Positions 9,051 through 18,106 of a stretch of 36,853 nt of DNA are shown piece by piece; within the stretch, counting starts at the first letter, position 1, and each line of letters opens with the position of its first letter. The notes under the pieces were generated by a model. That model had not been told where the DNA came from and searched no databases. It saw only the letters and a program-made list of their open reading frames with translations. Origin of the DNA: a virus. The stretch covers positions 1 to 36,853 of IMG/VR virus record IMGVR_UViG_3300045135_000667. One strand, given 5' to 3'. The position numbers were made by a program, and so were the translations under genes.

Positions 9051-9384
9051 TCGGTGTTACGTCTTTCTCTTCACTTTGACCATGAAGCAACCGTTGCAAG
9101 TCTGTGGTGCTTCCAATAAAGACATTGTTGTTGGTGACTTCTTGTTCTGCCTTGGGTTCTGCAAGGATCTCTTTGTTCTTCTTATTTAGATCCATGAGTT
9201 TGTCAGTCACATCCGCAATATTTTTGATCATACCCGACAACACTTCGAACGCACGAGGGTGTTCTGATTCACGTGCCACTTCCATCATGAGATCAAGGCC
9301 ACGTTTACCACTCTCCATTAATTCGAGATAGGTGTCCCGAGAAGTTTCGTAGTCGTCTTTTATGTTTTGTTTATTGTCGCTCAT
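9043..9384 (-). CDS. gp16: Terminase small subunit (gp16)
   Basis: This 113-residue, highly charged, mainly helical protein lies directly upstream of gp17 and overlaps it by 8 bases. The segment DTYLELMESGKRGLDLMMEV followed by HPRAFEVLSGMIKNIADVTD resembles the central helical domain of T4-like gp16, which forms a ring and stimulates the gp17 ATPase. T4 gp16 is 164 residues; the shorter size is usual in marine T4-like phages. The start lies two bases after the 1,295-residue gene. Confidence 0.9.
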   Translation of the reverse strand: MSDNKQNIKDDYETSRDTYLELMESGKRGLDLMMEVARESEHPRAFEVLSGMIKNIADVTDKLMDLNKKNKEILAEPKAEQEVTNNNVFIGSTTDLQRLLHGQSEEKDVTPND

Positions 9385-9386
9385 GA

Positions 9387-12300
9387 TTATCGATCACCTG
9401 TCTCTTCACACTCCGCACTTATAGTTACCCTAACGGTAGTGACATTAGAAGTATCTGCAATTTCCCTAATGATAAAATCAATCGTAACTTCTGCGGATGA
9501 GACGTTGTTAAAATCCAAATATGCATCAGCAGACCAACTCCTTGTAGTAGATAAATCAGACCAGACACCAAAGTTGCCACCGATTGCACCATTATCAATT
9601 ATTTCAGTGCCTGGCACCTTAGTGGCATATATTTCAAATTCTGAGTTAGTAAAGTTTACACCTGTATCGTCTACCCAATTACCATAAGACGTATATTGAA
9701 ATGGTACAGCTATTAATTCATTTCCAACATCTATAGATCCGTCTGATTTAAATCTAATTTGACACGTTGCATCATCATTTATTCTAATAGAAACAAAAGA
9801 ATCAGGATCAGTCAGAGTTCCTATCTGTACATTTGGTGTAGGGTCTACATCACCATCGTATATGGTAAATGTCTTAGTCTTTAATGCACTTCCACTTGGA
9901 GATGAGGCAACAATCATTGTGTATGAAGTTGTCGGTGGATCTACAACATCTGGTGTATCCGCAACATTAAGTGTAAACGTAGATGTGGTTCCAGTGGTAT
10001 GACTGAAACTTCCATAGGGTGCACCACTACCACCTGCACCTGCACCGACAAAGTCTTCCCAGACCTGCGGGAATGCAAAGTATGCTAACTTCGGTGCAGT
10101 GTATGGAAGAGTTCCAGAGGCATTTTCTGACATCTTTATATAATCGAAGGTAAAAGTACTTGTCGTATCTGAAATAAGACTAATGGTCGCTTCACTGTCA
10201 AAGTAGTTTTCAATATCAAATCCACGAACTTCCATTCCTACAGAAAGATCAGAAAGACTACCATAATAAGGCAGATAGATTGTGTCACCTTGGATTGCAT
10301 TGGTATAATTTGTTGAACCGTACAAATGGGGTTTAATATCAGACAATCTGTAGTAATAAGTTCCAGACGGTACGTTTGTTCCACCAAAGGTAAATGTAAT
10401 CGTATCACCTTCGTTTGCAGAGTCATTCGTCTTATTGGTCACCAAAGTATAAGATGAGGCCGCATCCGCGACAGTTGCAGTTGTTGATGCGACTAGAGTT
10501 CCACCCTCGTTGATATAATTACCTATTGAAGCATATGCAGTAACAACACTTCCACCAGTGTACTCGTTTTGTACACTCGTAGTCGTAGAGAATGTCAATG
10601 AAGAAGTGGATCCACCAACAAATGTTTGTGGTAATGGTGTGTCATTACCAAACGTTACAGAATCACCCGTAGTTGTGATGAAAGTAACGTACACCTGTTC
10701 AGTGGTTGAGTTTTCAGTGTCGCCTGTTAGAATGGTTGAAAGTGTCTGACCTTCATTTATATTTGCCATTGACAGAGAATAAATCGGTAATGAAGTATCA
10801 TTAATTGTGATATCATTAGTCTGTGCAACTGCGCCACTCGGTGAAACACCTGTTGATACCAATATCTTGAATGTCTCGACACCTTCTCTTCGTTGATCTT
10901 CATTAAGAGTTACTGATATGTCAGCGGTACCACCAATTACTGTAAACGATTGACGAGCATCATTCGATGCAAATCCAGAAATGAAGTCATCCGAAAATAA
11001 AATTTCAGGGCCAGAACCCTCTAACCAATAATAGTATACTCCGTCATCATCATCTGTGGTGAACGTTGTTGTCACCGTAGCATTTTCTGATACTGGTGAC
11101 GTTGGATTAGTCAAAGAGTAAGTGTTCTGTCCCAAAATAGTATAGTTAAGAGACGCAACCTCAGTATCATTATTGTCTATTACAACAAAGGTAAAGTCTT
11201 CGTTTGCAGTATCATCAGTATCTGTATTACTCGCAAACGTGAACGATTGCGTAGCCGAGTTACTGGTGAAACTTAGATTTGCGGCAGTTCCAACCGATGT
11301 GGGTGGTGCGACCGTAAAGTCTGCATTATCTGTCGTACCGTGATTGATATAATACTTCGCAGAGTTACCGTCTGGAATGTTCGTACCACTCACTGTAAAG
11401 GTAACCGTATCGCCTTCGCCAAGACCCGCTTGGTCGGCCGAAACATTAAATGTGGGATCTAAACTTCCGAGTTGAATAAGTTGGTCATTGTTACCAAGAA
11501 TAGGAGTAAAGAACCCACCAGAATCTACACTTAATGTTCTTAAACGATATGTCGAAATAACACTGTCATAGGTATCAGTAATCTCCGTTCCAGAAAGCGT
11601 ATAGATTTCATCAGCAGCGGTAATTGTGAAAGTACCTGACAATGTGGTAATTCTGTTATCACCAGCATCAATCGAGTAATAAACCTCTTCACCAACTGTA
11701 GTTGGGTCAACTGCCAGTCGAACCTGAACTTGACCACCTTCTGTTACCAGAATGTCACCTGCGCCAGGAGAACTACTAAACACTTCATCAGGTGCAGTTG
11801 GACTGCCATAATCAAAACGAGGAGTTACATTATTAACCGTAATGGTTGAGGACGTGGCCTTTAGAACCCCACTTTCAGTATATACCTTAACATTAAAGGT
11901 TTCTGCACCCTCACCAACAAGACCGTCCACTCGTGTCTGAACAGTGAACTGACCAGAACTAGCAGAAATTGGTAAAGGTAGAAATGTTCCTGCTGTGGGA
12001 AACGTCCCACTCACAAAGTCTGCACTATCGGTTGTAATAGGCAACACCTGATATTTTAATGTGGTAGTACCATCATTCGGTACATTAGTTCCTGAAACAC
12101 TGAACGTTACCGCATCGCCTTCGTCGATTGTTGTTGCATCTTCTGAAATAGTATAACTAGAAAAAATGTCTCCAATACCAACAATGGTTTCAGCAACAAC
12201 GCGACGCTCACCATCACGGAAAACAAGGTAGTATGATTCTCCACTTGCAGAGTCGGGCAAAATAAATGGGGGAAGACTGAACGTATTTCCTTCATCTATA

Positions 12301-13274
12301 TCATCAAGACGAGGTTTTATCCTAACAGTTCCGACCCCAGAGTTTAAGATAAGTGGTCGCGGATTAAACACGTCAGGAAAGGCACTATCTTCTGCATTAA
12401 ATGGAATCCCATCAAAGGAGTAGAAATCAGCCGAGTCCATAGGGTAATCAAGAACCGAATAGACCTGTTTTGTGGAACCGTATATTTTATCACCATTAAG
12501 ACCACTAATAAACCAATCGTGATCATCTAAGTCGATACCATCCGAACGGGTCAAAGTCCATGTTAACTCTGATCCCTCTGCGGAATCACCCAAAGATGTT
12601 AAACTATACGTAGGTGTGGTTAAAGTAGTTACGCTTGCATCAGAATCTAATGATGTCAGTTCTAATAATTTTTCATCACTTATTAGTAACTGCGCACCCA
12701 AATACATTCCCGCAGGGTGAACAAACAACTTGAACAAATCTCCCCATTTTGAGAATGGAATAGATGAACGAATCAAGTAAGCGAAGGTTTGGTAGAGTTT
12801 ATCATCGGTCAAGAAACGAAGTGAGTTAGGCCCAACACGTGATTCTGGATCTCCTACGACAAAGATGTTCTCTTTTGTTTTGACAACTTCTACGTCAATG
12901 TTGAAGAACGATCGAAAGAACCATTGGATCGCAAAGGTTGTACCCTTGGATCGAAACAATGTGTTAGAGAAGTTTGCAGCTGCACGTTTCTGTGCATCGC
13001 CAGTTGCAAAACTTTCAAAGTATGCGTCACCTAAAAGCAATTCATCCTCAATAAACGAGAGGAGTTGAATGTCTGTTTCTGTGATATCACGTGCGGCAAA
13101 TAAGTGATTAAGAAGTTCGGTTGCTTTCTCTTCACTCTGAAACTCATAATAGTATGTAAGTAGATTAACAAATTTTGGATATGAAGACGCAAAGTGTTCT
13201 GGTAAAACCATTTCCACTTGACTAGATTGTAGACGTAAGTTTCTGCGTCTTTTATCCAAAAAATTATTATGCAT
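9387..13274 (-). CDS. 1,295-residue fibre-like protein with Calx-beta-type repeats
   Basis: Residues 1-205 form a compact, mostly helical and aromatic-rich domain (FVNLLTYYYEF, FAIQWFFRSFFNIDVEVV, FVHPAGMYLGAQLL) that may be the virion-attachment part. From about residue 373 to 1,130 come at least five diverged beta-domains with Calx-beta-like signatures: IDEGDAVTFSVSGTNVPNDG, GEGDTVTFTVSGTNIPDG, NINEGQTLSTILTG and ANEGDTITFTFGGTNVPSG. Calx-beta domains are Ca2+-associated sandwiches common in adhesins. A different beta-rich domain closes the C-terminus. It sits between gp15 and gp16, where T4 has nothing. It is likely a tail or neck-associated adhesin, but which virion part carries it cannot be read from sequence. 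No clear Shine-Dalgarno precedes the ATG, which lies 6 bases after the previous stop. Confidence 0.8.
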   Translation of the reverse strand: MHNNFLDKRRRNLRLQSSQVEMVLPEHFASSYPKFVNLLTYYYEFQSEEKATELLNHLFAARDITETDIQLLSFIEDELLLGDAYFESFATGDAQKRAAANFSNTLFRSKGTTFAIQWFFRSFFNIDVEVVKTKENIFVVGDPESRVGPNSLRFLTDDKLYQTFAYLIRSSIPFSKWGDLFKLFVHPAGMYLGAQLLISDEKLLELTSLDSDASVTTLTTPTYSLTSLGDSAEGSELTWTLTRSDGIDLDDHDWFISGLNGDKIYGSTKQVYSVLDYPMDSADFYSFDGIPFNAEDSAFPDVFNPRPLILNSGVGTVRIKPRLDDIDEGNTFSLPPFILPDSASGESYYLVFRDGERRVVAETIVGIGDIFSSYTISEDATTIDEGDAVTFSVSGTNVPNDGTTTLKYQVLPITTDSADFVSGTFPTAGTFLPLPISASSGQFTVQTRVDGLVGEGAETFNVKVYTESGVLKATSSTITVNNVTPRFDYGSPTAPDEVFSSSPGAGDILVTEGGQVQVRLAVDPTTVGEEVYYSIDAGDNRITTLSGTFTITAADEIYTLSGTEITDTYDSVISTYRLRTLSVDSGGFFTPILGNNDQLIQLGSLDPTFNVSADQAGLGEGDTVTFTVSGTNIPDGNSAKYYINHGTTDNADFTVAPPTSVGTAANLSFTSNSATQSFTFASNTDTDDTANEDFTFVVIDNNDTEVASLNYTILGQNTYSLTNPTSPVSENATVTTTFTTDDDDGVYYYWLEGSGPEILFSDDFISGFASNDARQSFTVIGGTADISVTLNEDQRREGVETFKILVSTGVSPSGAVAQTNDITINDTSLPIYSLSMANINEGQTLSTILTGDTENSTTEQVYVTFITTTGDSVTFGNDTPLPQTFVGGSTSSLTFSTTTSVQNEYTGGSVVTAYASIGNYINEGGTLVASTTATVADAASSYTLVTNKTNDSANEGDTITFTFGGTNVPSGTYYYRLSDIKPHLYGSTNYTNAIQGDTIYLPYYGSLSDLSVGMEVRGFDIENYFDSEATISLISDTTSTFTFDYIKMSENASGTLPYTAPKLAYFAFPQVWEDFVGAGAGGSGAPYGSFSHTTGTTSTFTLNVADTPDVVDPPTTSYTMIVASSPSGSALKTKTFTIYDGDVDPTPNVQIGTLTDPDSFVSIRINDDATCQIRFKSDGSIDVGNELIAVPFQYTSYGNWVDDTGVNFTNSEFEIYATKVPGTEIIDNGAIGGNFGVWSDLSTTRSWSADAYLDFNNVSSAEVTIDFIIREIADTSNVTTVRVTISAECEETGDR

Positions 13275-13280
13275 ACATTA

Positions 13281-14003
13281 TTACCAAGAAGTGATATTCA
13301 GTTCTACACGTTTCCACGTATTACTCGCTACGCAAACATATAGGTATGTAGTATCCCACGCAATGTCACCCGCAGTCCCACTGGAGGTTGAAGCGGTAGG
13401 AACTGTCGGAGTTGTTACTCTAAATTTATCAGTTTCTGTTGTGCCTATTACATTAATACCAGTTGTGGTCGTCTCGAATTTTTTGACGGCATTGTAATAA
13501 AGGTTAACGGCGCCGCCACGAACGAATTCGGCCATGTCACTATCATTTTCTGTTCGAATACCGACGCCGTTTCCGTTCGAACGTATAAACAGATTTCCTG
13601 TACCTACGTCATCAATGTAACTGTGTGATCCGTTGTGATAAATCTGTAAATCGCTACCTGCACCAAAAATTGCCTTTATGTTATCTGCAAGAGAAGCATT
13701 ACTGTTGAACGCGACCGAAGAACCGTCTGTATTTTCTATTATATTTGTGTTGACAGTACCAAAAGATCCTGTTGATGTTGATGTTAAATCACCACCAAGG
13801 ATCAGTTCGTTTGCTACAACAAGGTCACCGAGACATTTTGCACCACCCGCAGAATCTACAATGTTTTTTGCGTAGTTAGATAACAGTGTTCCAAACGTGA
13901 TTCTTTTAGTCGATGCAACTGAGACATCGTTGATCACCAACACATCACTATCTGCGGGTGCTGTCTCTAATTCAGGTAACTGTGATATTCGAATATCAGC
14001 CAT
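13281..14003 (-). CDS. 240-residue short fibre protein
   Basis: The N-terminus (ISQLPELETAPADSDVLVIN, then DVS and a TKRITFGTLL segment) is the same anchor-like motif seen in the next upstream gene. The middle contains SDLQIYHNGSHSYIDD, followed by NLFIRSNGNGVGIRT, a motif family widespread in marine phage fibre proteins. The C-terminus (GTAGDIAWDTTYLYVCVASN, then TWKRV) is a small terminal domain also common in such fibres. The start is preceded by AGGAG about ten bases upstream and lies 3 bases after the previous stop. It is probably a trimeric short fibre or fibre tip. Confidence 0.8.
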   Translation of the reverse strand: MADIRISQLPELETAPADSDVLVINDVSVASTKRITFGTLLSNYAKNIVDSAGGAKCLGDLVVANELILGGDLTSTSTGSFGTVNTNIIENTDGSSVAFNSNASLADNIKAIFGAGSDLQIYHNGSHSYIDDVGTGNLFIRSNGNGVGIRTENDSDMAEFVRGGAVNLYYNAVKKFETTTTGINVIGTTETDKFRVTTPTVPTASTSSGTAGDIAWDTTYLYVCVASNTWKRVELNITSW

Positions 14004-14006
14004 TTA

Positions 14007-15161
14007 TTATGCTCCTACATCGCCGTTAAGTGAGTAAACCACCGCAGCGAGACGATCTATTGCTTCTGCAACCGTTGTTGGATCTGGATCAGTCCAGTGT
14101 GTTCCGTTGTTAGGTGTATATGACATTGGGGTTGTCAAAAGACCGTTCCCCGTTGGATTGTATGTCATGTTTGTACTTACATTAAGTGCATCCGTTCCAG
14201 ATGTCGCATCACCAAAATGTACATAATATGTTGCATCGTTTGATACACTTGATACACTTACCGCACTCGCACTGGTCGCACTTACTGCAGCAACGTTTGA
14301 CAGACTTGATCCATTACCACTGAAGTTTGTTGCAGAAAGAGTTTCACTCGTAGCGTTATAAGATAATGCAACATCAAACTTCGCACTGTCTGCACCAGCC
14401 AAATTATCTTCTCTCATTATCAAGTAAAGAGAAGTTGTCGTTGCGCTGTCTGCGGTTAGGTTATTTGCATTTGTCGCATTTGTTGAACCAGTCGCAAATG
14501 TTGCAGTAGTTGCATTGCCGTCAAAGTTTGTGGTTGTTAAGGTGTTACTATTCGGATTGTAGGTTAACTGACCATCCACTTCCACCGAGTCCGCACCTAC
14601 TGAACGTACCATTGGAATGAGAAAGGCGACGTTTAAGTCGCCAGCAGATTTGGTTGTAATTTGTTGTGCAATAACTCCAGATCCAGGCGTAGCAATGTTA
14701 TCGTTTAAGTTCGTCCACTTTGCACCATCATACTTTAAAATTTGACCTGCAACCAGACCAGTGAACGTGTTTGATACATCGTTGAGTGAGGTGAGATCAA
14801 AGTTCGCAGAGTCAGCGACCAATGCACGATCTGCGGTTCCTTCAAAACCACCATCAACTTTGAGTCGATTAGTAGAGGGATTGTACGTCAGACCTGCATC
14901 GGCGTAAACAGAATCATATTGTCCTGATCCGTTTGGTGCAAACAAAAGAAAGTTATCATATGAATTCTCAGTAGATGAACCCACATTAACCTGATCTGCC
15001 TTTTCCGCAGTCTCGATCTGGGATGCAAGTAAGTTTCCGTACTTAATATACTTCGTTATACCATCCGCACCAGCACTAACATCAACAATAACAAGGACAT
15101 CAGAGTCACTTGCGTTAGCTCCAGTCAGTTCTGTCAATTCGGTTATCTTTACGCCTGCCAT
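14007..15161 (-). CDS. 384-residue fibre protein
   Basis: The N-terminus (VKITELTELTGANASDSDVL, then VIVDVS and TKYIKYGNLL) matches the N-terminus of the 240-residue neighbour. The body is low in charge and rich in Ala, Ser, Thr and Asn. It carries a recurring motif of the type LTYNPxTNxLxxxxFxGN (for example LTYNPSTNRLKV, LTYNPNSNTLTT, LSYNATSETLSA, MTYNPTGNGLLT) that marks at least four tandem beta units. Such units occur in marine phage fibre proteins. It has its own late promoter and a GAGGAA ribosome-binding site. Confidence 0.8.
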   Translation of the reverse strand: MAGVKITELTELTGANASDSDVLVIVDVSAGADGITKYIKYGNLLASQIETAEKADQVNVGSSTENSYDNFLLFAPNGSGQYDSVYADAGLTYNPSTNRLKVDGGFEGTADRALVADSANFDLTSLNDVSNTFTGLVAGQILKYDGAKWTNLNDNIATPGSGVIAQQITTKSAGDLNVAFLIPMVRSVGADSVEVDGQLTYNPNSNTLTTTNFDGNATTATFATGSTNATNANNLTADSATTTSLYLIMREDNLAGADSAKFDVALSYNATSETLSATNFSGNGSSLSNVAAVSATSASAVSVSSVSNDATYYVHFGDATSGTDALNVSTNMTYNPTGNGLLTTPMSYTPNNGTHWTDPDPTTVAEAIDRLAAVVYSLNGDVGA

Positions 15162-15188
15162 TTATTCTTCCTCAAGAATTCGTATCTT

Positions 15189-15196
15189 TATTTATA
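15189..15196 (-). promoter_or_regulatory. T4-type late promoter TATAAATA overlapping the gp15 stop
   Basis: The minus strand reads TATAAATA across the gp15 stop codon, ending 27 bases before ATG 15161. It can start a separate transcript for the fibre block 15161-9387 and the terminase genes behind it. Confidence 0.75.
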
Positions 15197-16445
15197 CGCT
15201 ATTGTTATAGGTTATAGTTACGTTCTCTCTCGTACCACCCGATGGTGTCACACCATAAACTACAGTGTCAGTTCCAGAAGTGGTTGCGTTGTAAGTGACC
15301 ACACCTAATGAACTGATCGATGCAGTACCACGCGAACCCTGACTTACGATACTGTAAGTTGGACTTGAGAATGGATCGTTTCCTGATACATCTTCCACCG
15401 AAGGTGTACCGATTGTTACCGCGAATGGGCCAAGTGACGTTGATACTACATCTTGTACAGCACCAACCGTGACATTAATTGTCTTAGTTATGCTTGACGG
15501 ATTCGCAGAATCTCCATATAATATACTGAGGGTAAACTGATCTGTGCCATTGAAATTTGCATCTGGAGTGTATGTATATTCTCCAATCGCAACGACGACC
15601 CCACTGGCAGAAACCAAGCGTTGAGTCCACGATGTCGACACCTCACCGTTCGAAGCAGAATCGTTAAGGGTGAGTCCATGCACAGTTGATGGAACATTGT
15701 ACGCTTTGAAATCACTAGTGATCGCAGTGTCTTCGGTAGTCGTTGCGGTCAATCCTGTAATCATTTTTGCCGCACTGTCTCCCGTTCGGAAGAATTCATT
15801 CCCGTTGAGATCTAGGTTTTCAATATCGTACTGAGTGATAACAGGTTGTGAAGTACCAGTATCCTTGTACATGAAGATCTTCATTTCAAAGTCAAGGGTA
15901 TAGATTACGGTTCGACGTTGTTCTATTGCCGCCTCATAATCATCAGAGAAGGTAATACCCTGAAGTGTTATGGGAGTGTCTTCCTTGATGCCCTGAAAGT
16001 CATCTAGGGGTTTCATTGTTAATGTATATGAAGGAGTGAAATAAGGCAAGATCTGTTCGACAATTTGCAATGCATCATCCTGTCCCTTCGCATAGACGTT
16101 CAACTGAAAGTTGATGTTATAAGGTACAGGTGTCCAGATTCGAGTTCCTCTTCCAAAGGTCGCAGGCATTATACAACTATTTGTCTTGGGTAATTGTCTT
16201 TGTGCATCATAACTCATCGAGACAATTTCAAACGACATACGAGGTAACTTGACTGCGATTTGTCGTTCTGCATTTTCACCATTGGCCATTGCGTCAAGTC
16301 GTGCGATGAAATCTCTTTTGGGTGCATACGACAAAGGCACCTTGACCTGACTGTTTGTTCTCACAACATTTACGTTATTAAACAGTGAACCAAACACGGC
16401 CACTGCACTACGAATCCTTTGGTGATAAAAATGACCGCCAAACAT
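15192..16445 (-). CDS. gp15: Tail sheath stabiliser (gp15) with C-terminal Ig/cadherin-like extension
   Basis: Residues 1-225 match T4 gp15 (272 residues), the hexameric ring that caps the tail and joins it to the neck. Diagnostic stretches are VAVFGSLFNNVNVVR, KVPLSYAPKRDFIARLDA and SFEIVSMSYDAQRQLPKTNS. From about residue 229 the protein continues for nearly 190 residues that T4 lacks. TTTEDTAITSDF with YTYTPDANFNGTDQFTLSI is a typical cadherin/VCBS-type sandwich, and a second beta-rich unit ends at TRENVTITYNNSV. The start codon shares one base with the gp14 stop. The extension may decorate the neck-tail joint; that is inference. Confidence 0.92.
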   Translation of the reverse strand: MFGGHFYHQRIRSAVAVFGSLFNNVNVVRTNSQVKVPLSYAPKRDFIARLDAMANGENAERQIAVKLPRMSFEIVSMSYDAQRQLPKTNSCIMPATFGRGTRIWTPVPYNINFQLNVYAKGQDDALQIVEQILPYFTPSYTLTMKPLDDFQGIKEDTPITLQGITFSDDYEAAIEQRRTVIYTLDFEMKIFMYKDTGTSQPVITQYDIENLDLNGNEFFRTGDSAAKMITGLTATTTEDTAITSDFKAYNVPSTVHGLTLNDSASNGEVSTSWTQRLVSASGVVVAIGEYTYTPDANFNGTDQFTLSILYGDSANPSSITKTINVTVGAVQDVVSTSLGPFAVTIGTPSVEDVSGNDPFSSPTYSIVSQGSRGTASISSLGVVTYNATTSGTDTVVYGVTPSGGTRENVTITYNNSV

Positions 16446-17317
16446 TATTGTGGATCTCCAAACGGATTACTCTCAGAGAAGTCTACAAACCCATCTCCGA
16501 TCGTATTAAAGTTTTCGTTCATTGCACCATCCTGTAGATCCTCTCCAACCTGAGTTGGCGTGACCGATTCACCATTGGTAAGACCTTCGAGTGTCACGGA
16601 AGTTGACCATGTATGGTATTCACCATCAGAGGCCGTAGAGTGTGAAACATAAAGAAGACCGTTGGGTTCATCATATTTCACAACCTCACCATTAAGTGTA
16701 AAGGTCGCACTCACCTGACGAACTGCCTCACCTTCATCAAATGTGAGACCAGAACCTACGGTAAGAACCGTTTGGTATGCGTGATTCTTCTCAACCACAT
16801 CAATAATATCGACGCCTGTATCAAAGTCTTCATCGTTGTATTCAAACAATTCACAACGCATCTTGAAGATGGGTAGATTCTTTAACTGATAGAAAGGTGT
16901 TTCTGTGTCAACCTTTTGTATCTCAAACATTGAACCAGACAATGGGAGATAGATGAGATCACCTTCGCGAGGCCGATAGAATGGTTTGTCCTCATCGTTT
17001 TCATAAAGAGATACAGTGTTGTGCCATCGTCGTCGTGCAACAACAAACGTGGCCGCATCACGAATCTCCACTCCAAACTTAGTGAACAAATCCCCCTCAC
17101 CATCAAACCCATCGACATTTTCGATGTACATTTCGATACGATATGCATTGTCGAAACGAGATACAGAATCATCCTCGAAGATTCCGTCTCGATTGACAAT
17201 TTCACGGGGAATGTAATACACGTCTTGACCGTATATTTTCAGAGACTCTATGACAATATCTTCATAAAGTGACTGTTCGTTTAGTGTTCCCTGTGTGAAG
17301 TAAAGATTAGTTGCCAT
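16445..17317 (-). CDS. gp14: Neck protein (gp14)
   Basis: This 290-residue protein resembles T4 gp14 (256 residues), which with gp13 forms the neck ring joining head and tail. Typical segments are LYEDIVIESLKIYGQDVYYI, PREIVNRDGIFEDD, and PREGDLIYLPLSGSMFEIQK with its following FYQL. The C-terminal 80 or so residues (from SGLTFDEGEAVR) look like an added small beta domain. It begins 3 bases after gp13 and is joined to gp15 by a one-base overlap. Confidence 0.94.
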   Translation of the reverse strand: MATNLYFTQGTLNEQSLYEDIVIESLKIYGQDVYYIPREIVNRDGIFEDDSVSRFDNAYRIEMYIENVDGFDGEGDLFTKFGVEIRDAATFVVARRRWHNTVSLYENDEDKPFYRPREGDLIYLPLSGSMFEIQKVDTETPFYQLKNLPIFKMRCELFEYNDEDFDTGVDIIDVVEKNHAYQTVLTVGSGLTFDEGEAVRQVSATFTLNGEVVKYDEPNGLLYVSHSTASDGEYHTWSTSVTLEGLTNGESVTPTQVGEDLQDGAMNENFNTIGDGFVDFSESNPFGDPQ

Positions 17318-17320
17318 CTA

Positions 17321-18070
17321 TTATCCTATGAAGAACCCGACAGGTTGTTCGTATTCTAGTCTCATTTTCTCTTCGAGTCTTACCAATTCTTCAGTTGCTT
17401 CATCATACAACTGACGACCACTAATAGTCACACCGCCAGGCAACTGCATACCATCAAACTTAATTAGGTTCGCACCCCATTGTTGTTTGATCAATTGTGT
17501 GGTATAATCACGCATGAAGGTATCATTCCAAACATTAAATGTACCTTCGTCTACCAACTGTTCAGCTTCCATGACAATGAATTGACCTTCTGTCACGTCC
17601 TTATCTTCGAAATTACCGTGTAGATATAGACGGTTCTGATTACGTGAGAATGTGACGATTGGTCGTCCCGTCAACAACTGATCAATGTAGTCGAGGTATT
17701 GTTCCAACTGATAATAGTATGACATACCACCCGCAAACTGCATGAAGTCCCCAAGACTGTTCAACATCATTTGATATCGAATGTCAAACATGTTAACATT
17801 AGAAAACTCGGGGTTTAATGGGAAAACTTTCGTGATATACGGAATGTCGGCTGCAATCGGAATGTATCCGTTCGTGATGTCATCTGCGGTCACTTGATGT
17901 TTTAAAAACACTCTAACCGTTGCGTCCATATGAAATTCGCGGAACTTTGCCAATGCATCATCGACACGGTCTTCTACTTGGTCTGTGTCAACGTTGATCT
18001 CAATGACCGGCGAACCCAAACGGCGAAGACAATAGTCAATCAGTGTTTGTCTTGAACTTGGCACTGCCAT
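17321..18070 (-). CDS. gp13: Neck protein (gp13)
   Basis: This 249-residue protein matches T4 gp13 (about 309 residues), a head-completion and neck protein that docks on the portal. Typical segments are LIDYCLRRLGSPVIEINVD, QVEDRVDDALAKFREFHMD and FNVWNDTFMRDYTTQLIKQQ followed by WGANL. A GGAGAAAA ribosome-binding site precedes the ATG. A promoter-like CATAAATA lies 28 bases upstream, overlapping the end of the 991-residue gene, so gp13-gp14-gp15 can be expressed as a separate unit. Confidence 0.95.
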   Translation of the reverse strand: MAVPSSRQTLIDYCLRRLGSPVIEINVDTDQVEDRVDDALAKFREFHMDATVRVFLKHQVTADDITNGYIPIAADIPYITKVFPLNPEFSNVNMFDIRYQMMLNSLGDFMQFAGGMSYYYQLEQYLDYIDQLLTGRPIVTFSRNQNRLYLHGNFEDKDVTEGQFIVMEAEQLVDEGTFNVWNDTFMRDYTTQLIKQQWGANLIKFDGMQLPGGVTISGRQLYDEATEELVRLEEKMRLEYEQPVGFFIG

Positions 18071-18098
18071 GAATTTTCTCCAGTAAAGTTTCTTACTC

Positions 18099-18106
18099 TA
18101 TTTATG
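18099..18106 (-). promoter_or_regulatory. Late promoter variant CATAAATA before gp13
   Basis: The minus strand reads CATAAATA, one base from TATAAATA, ending 28 bases before the gp13 ATG and overlapping the upstream stop codon. Spacing and position match the other late promoters of the window. Confidence 0.6.
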
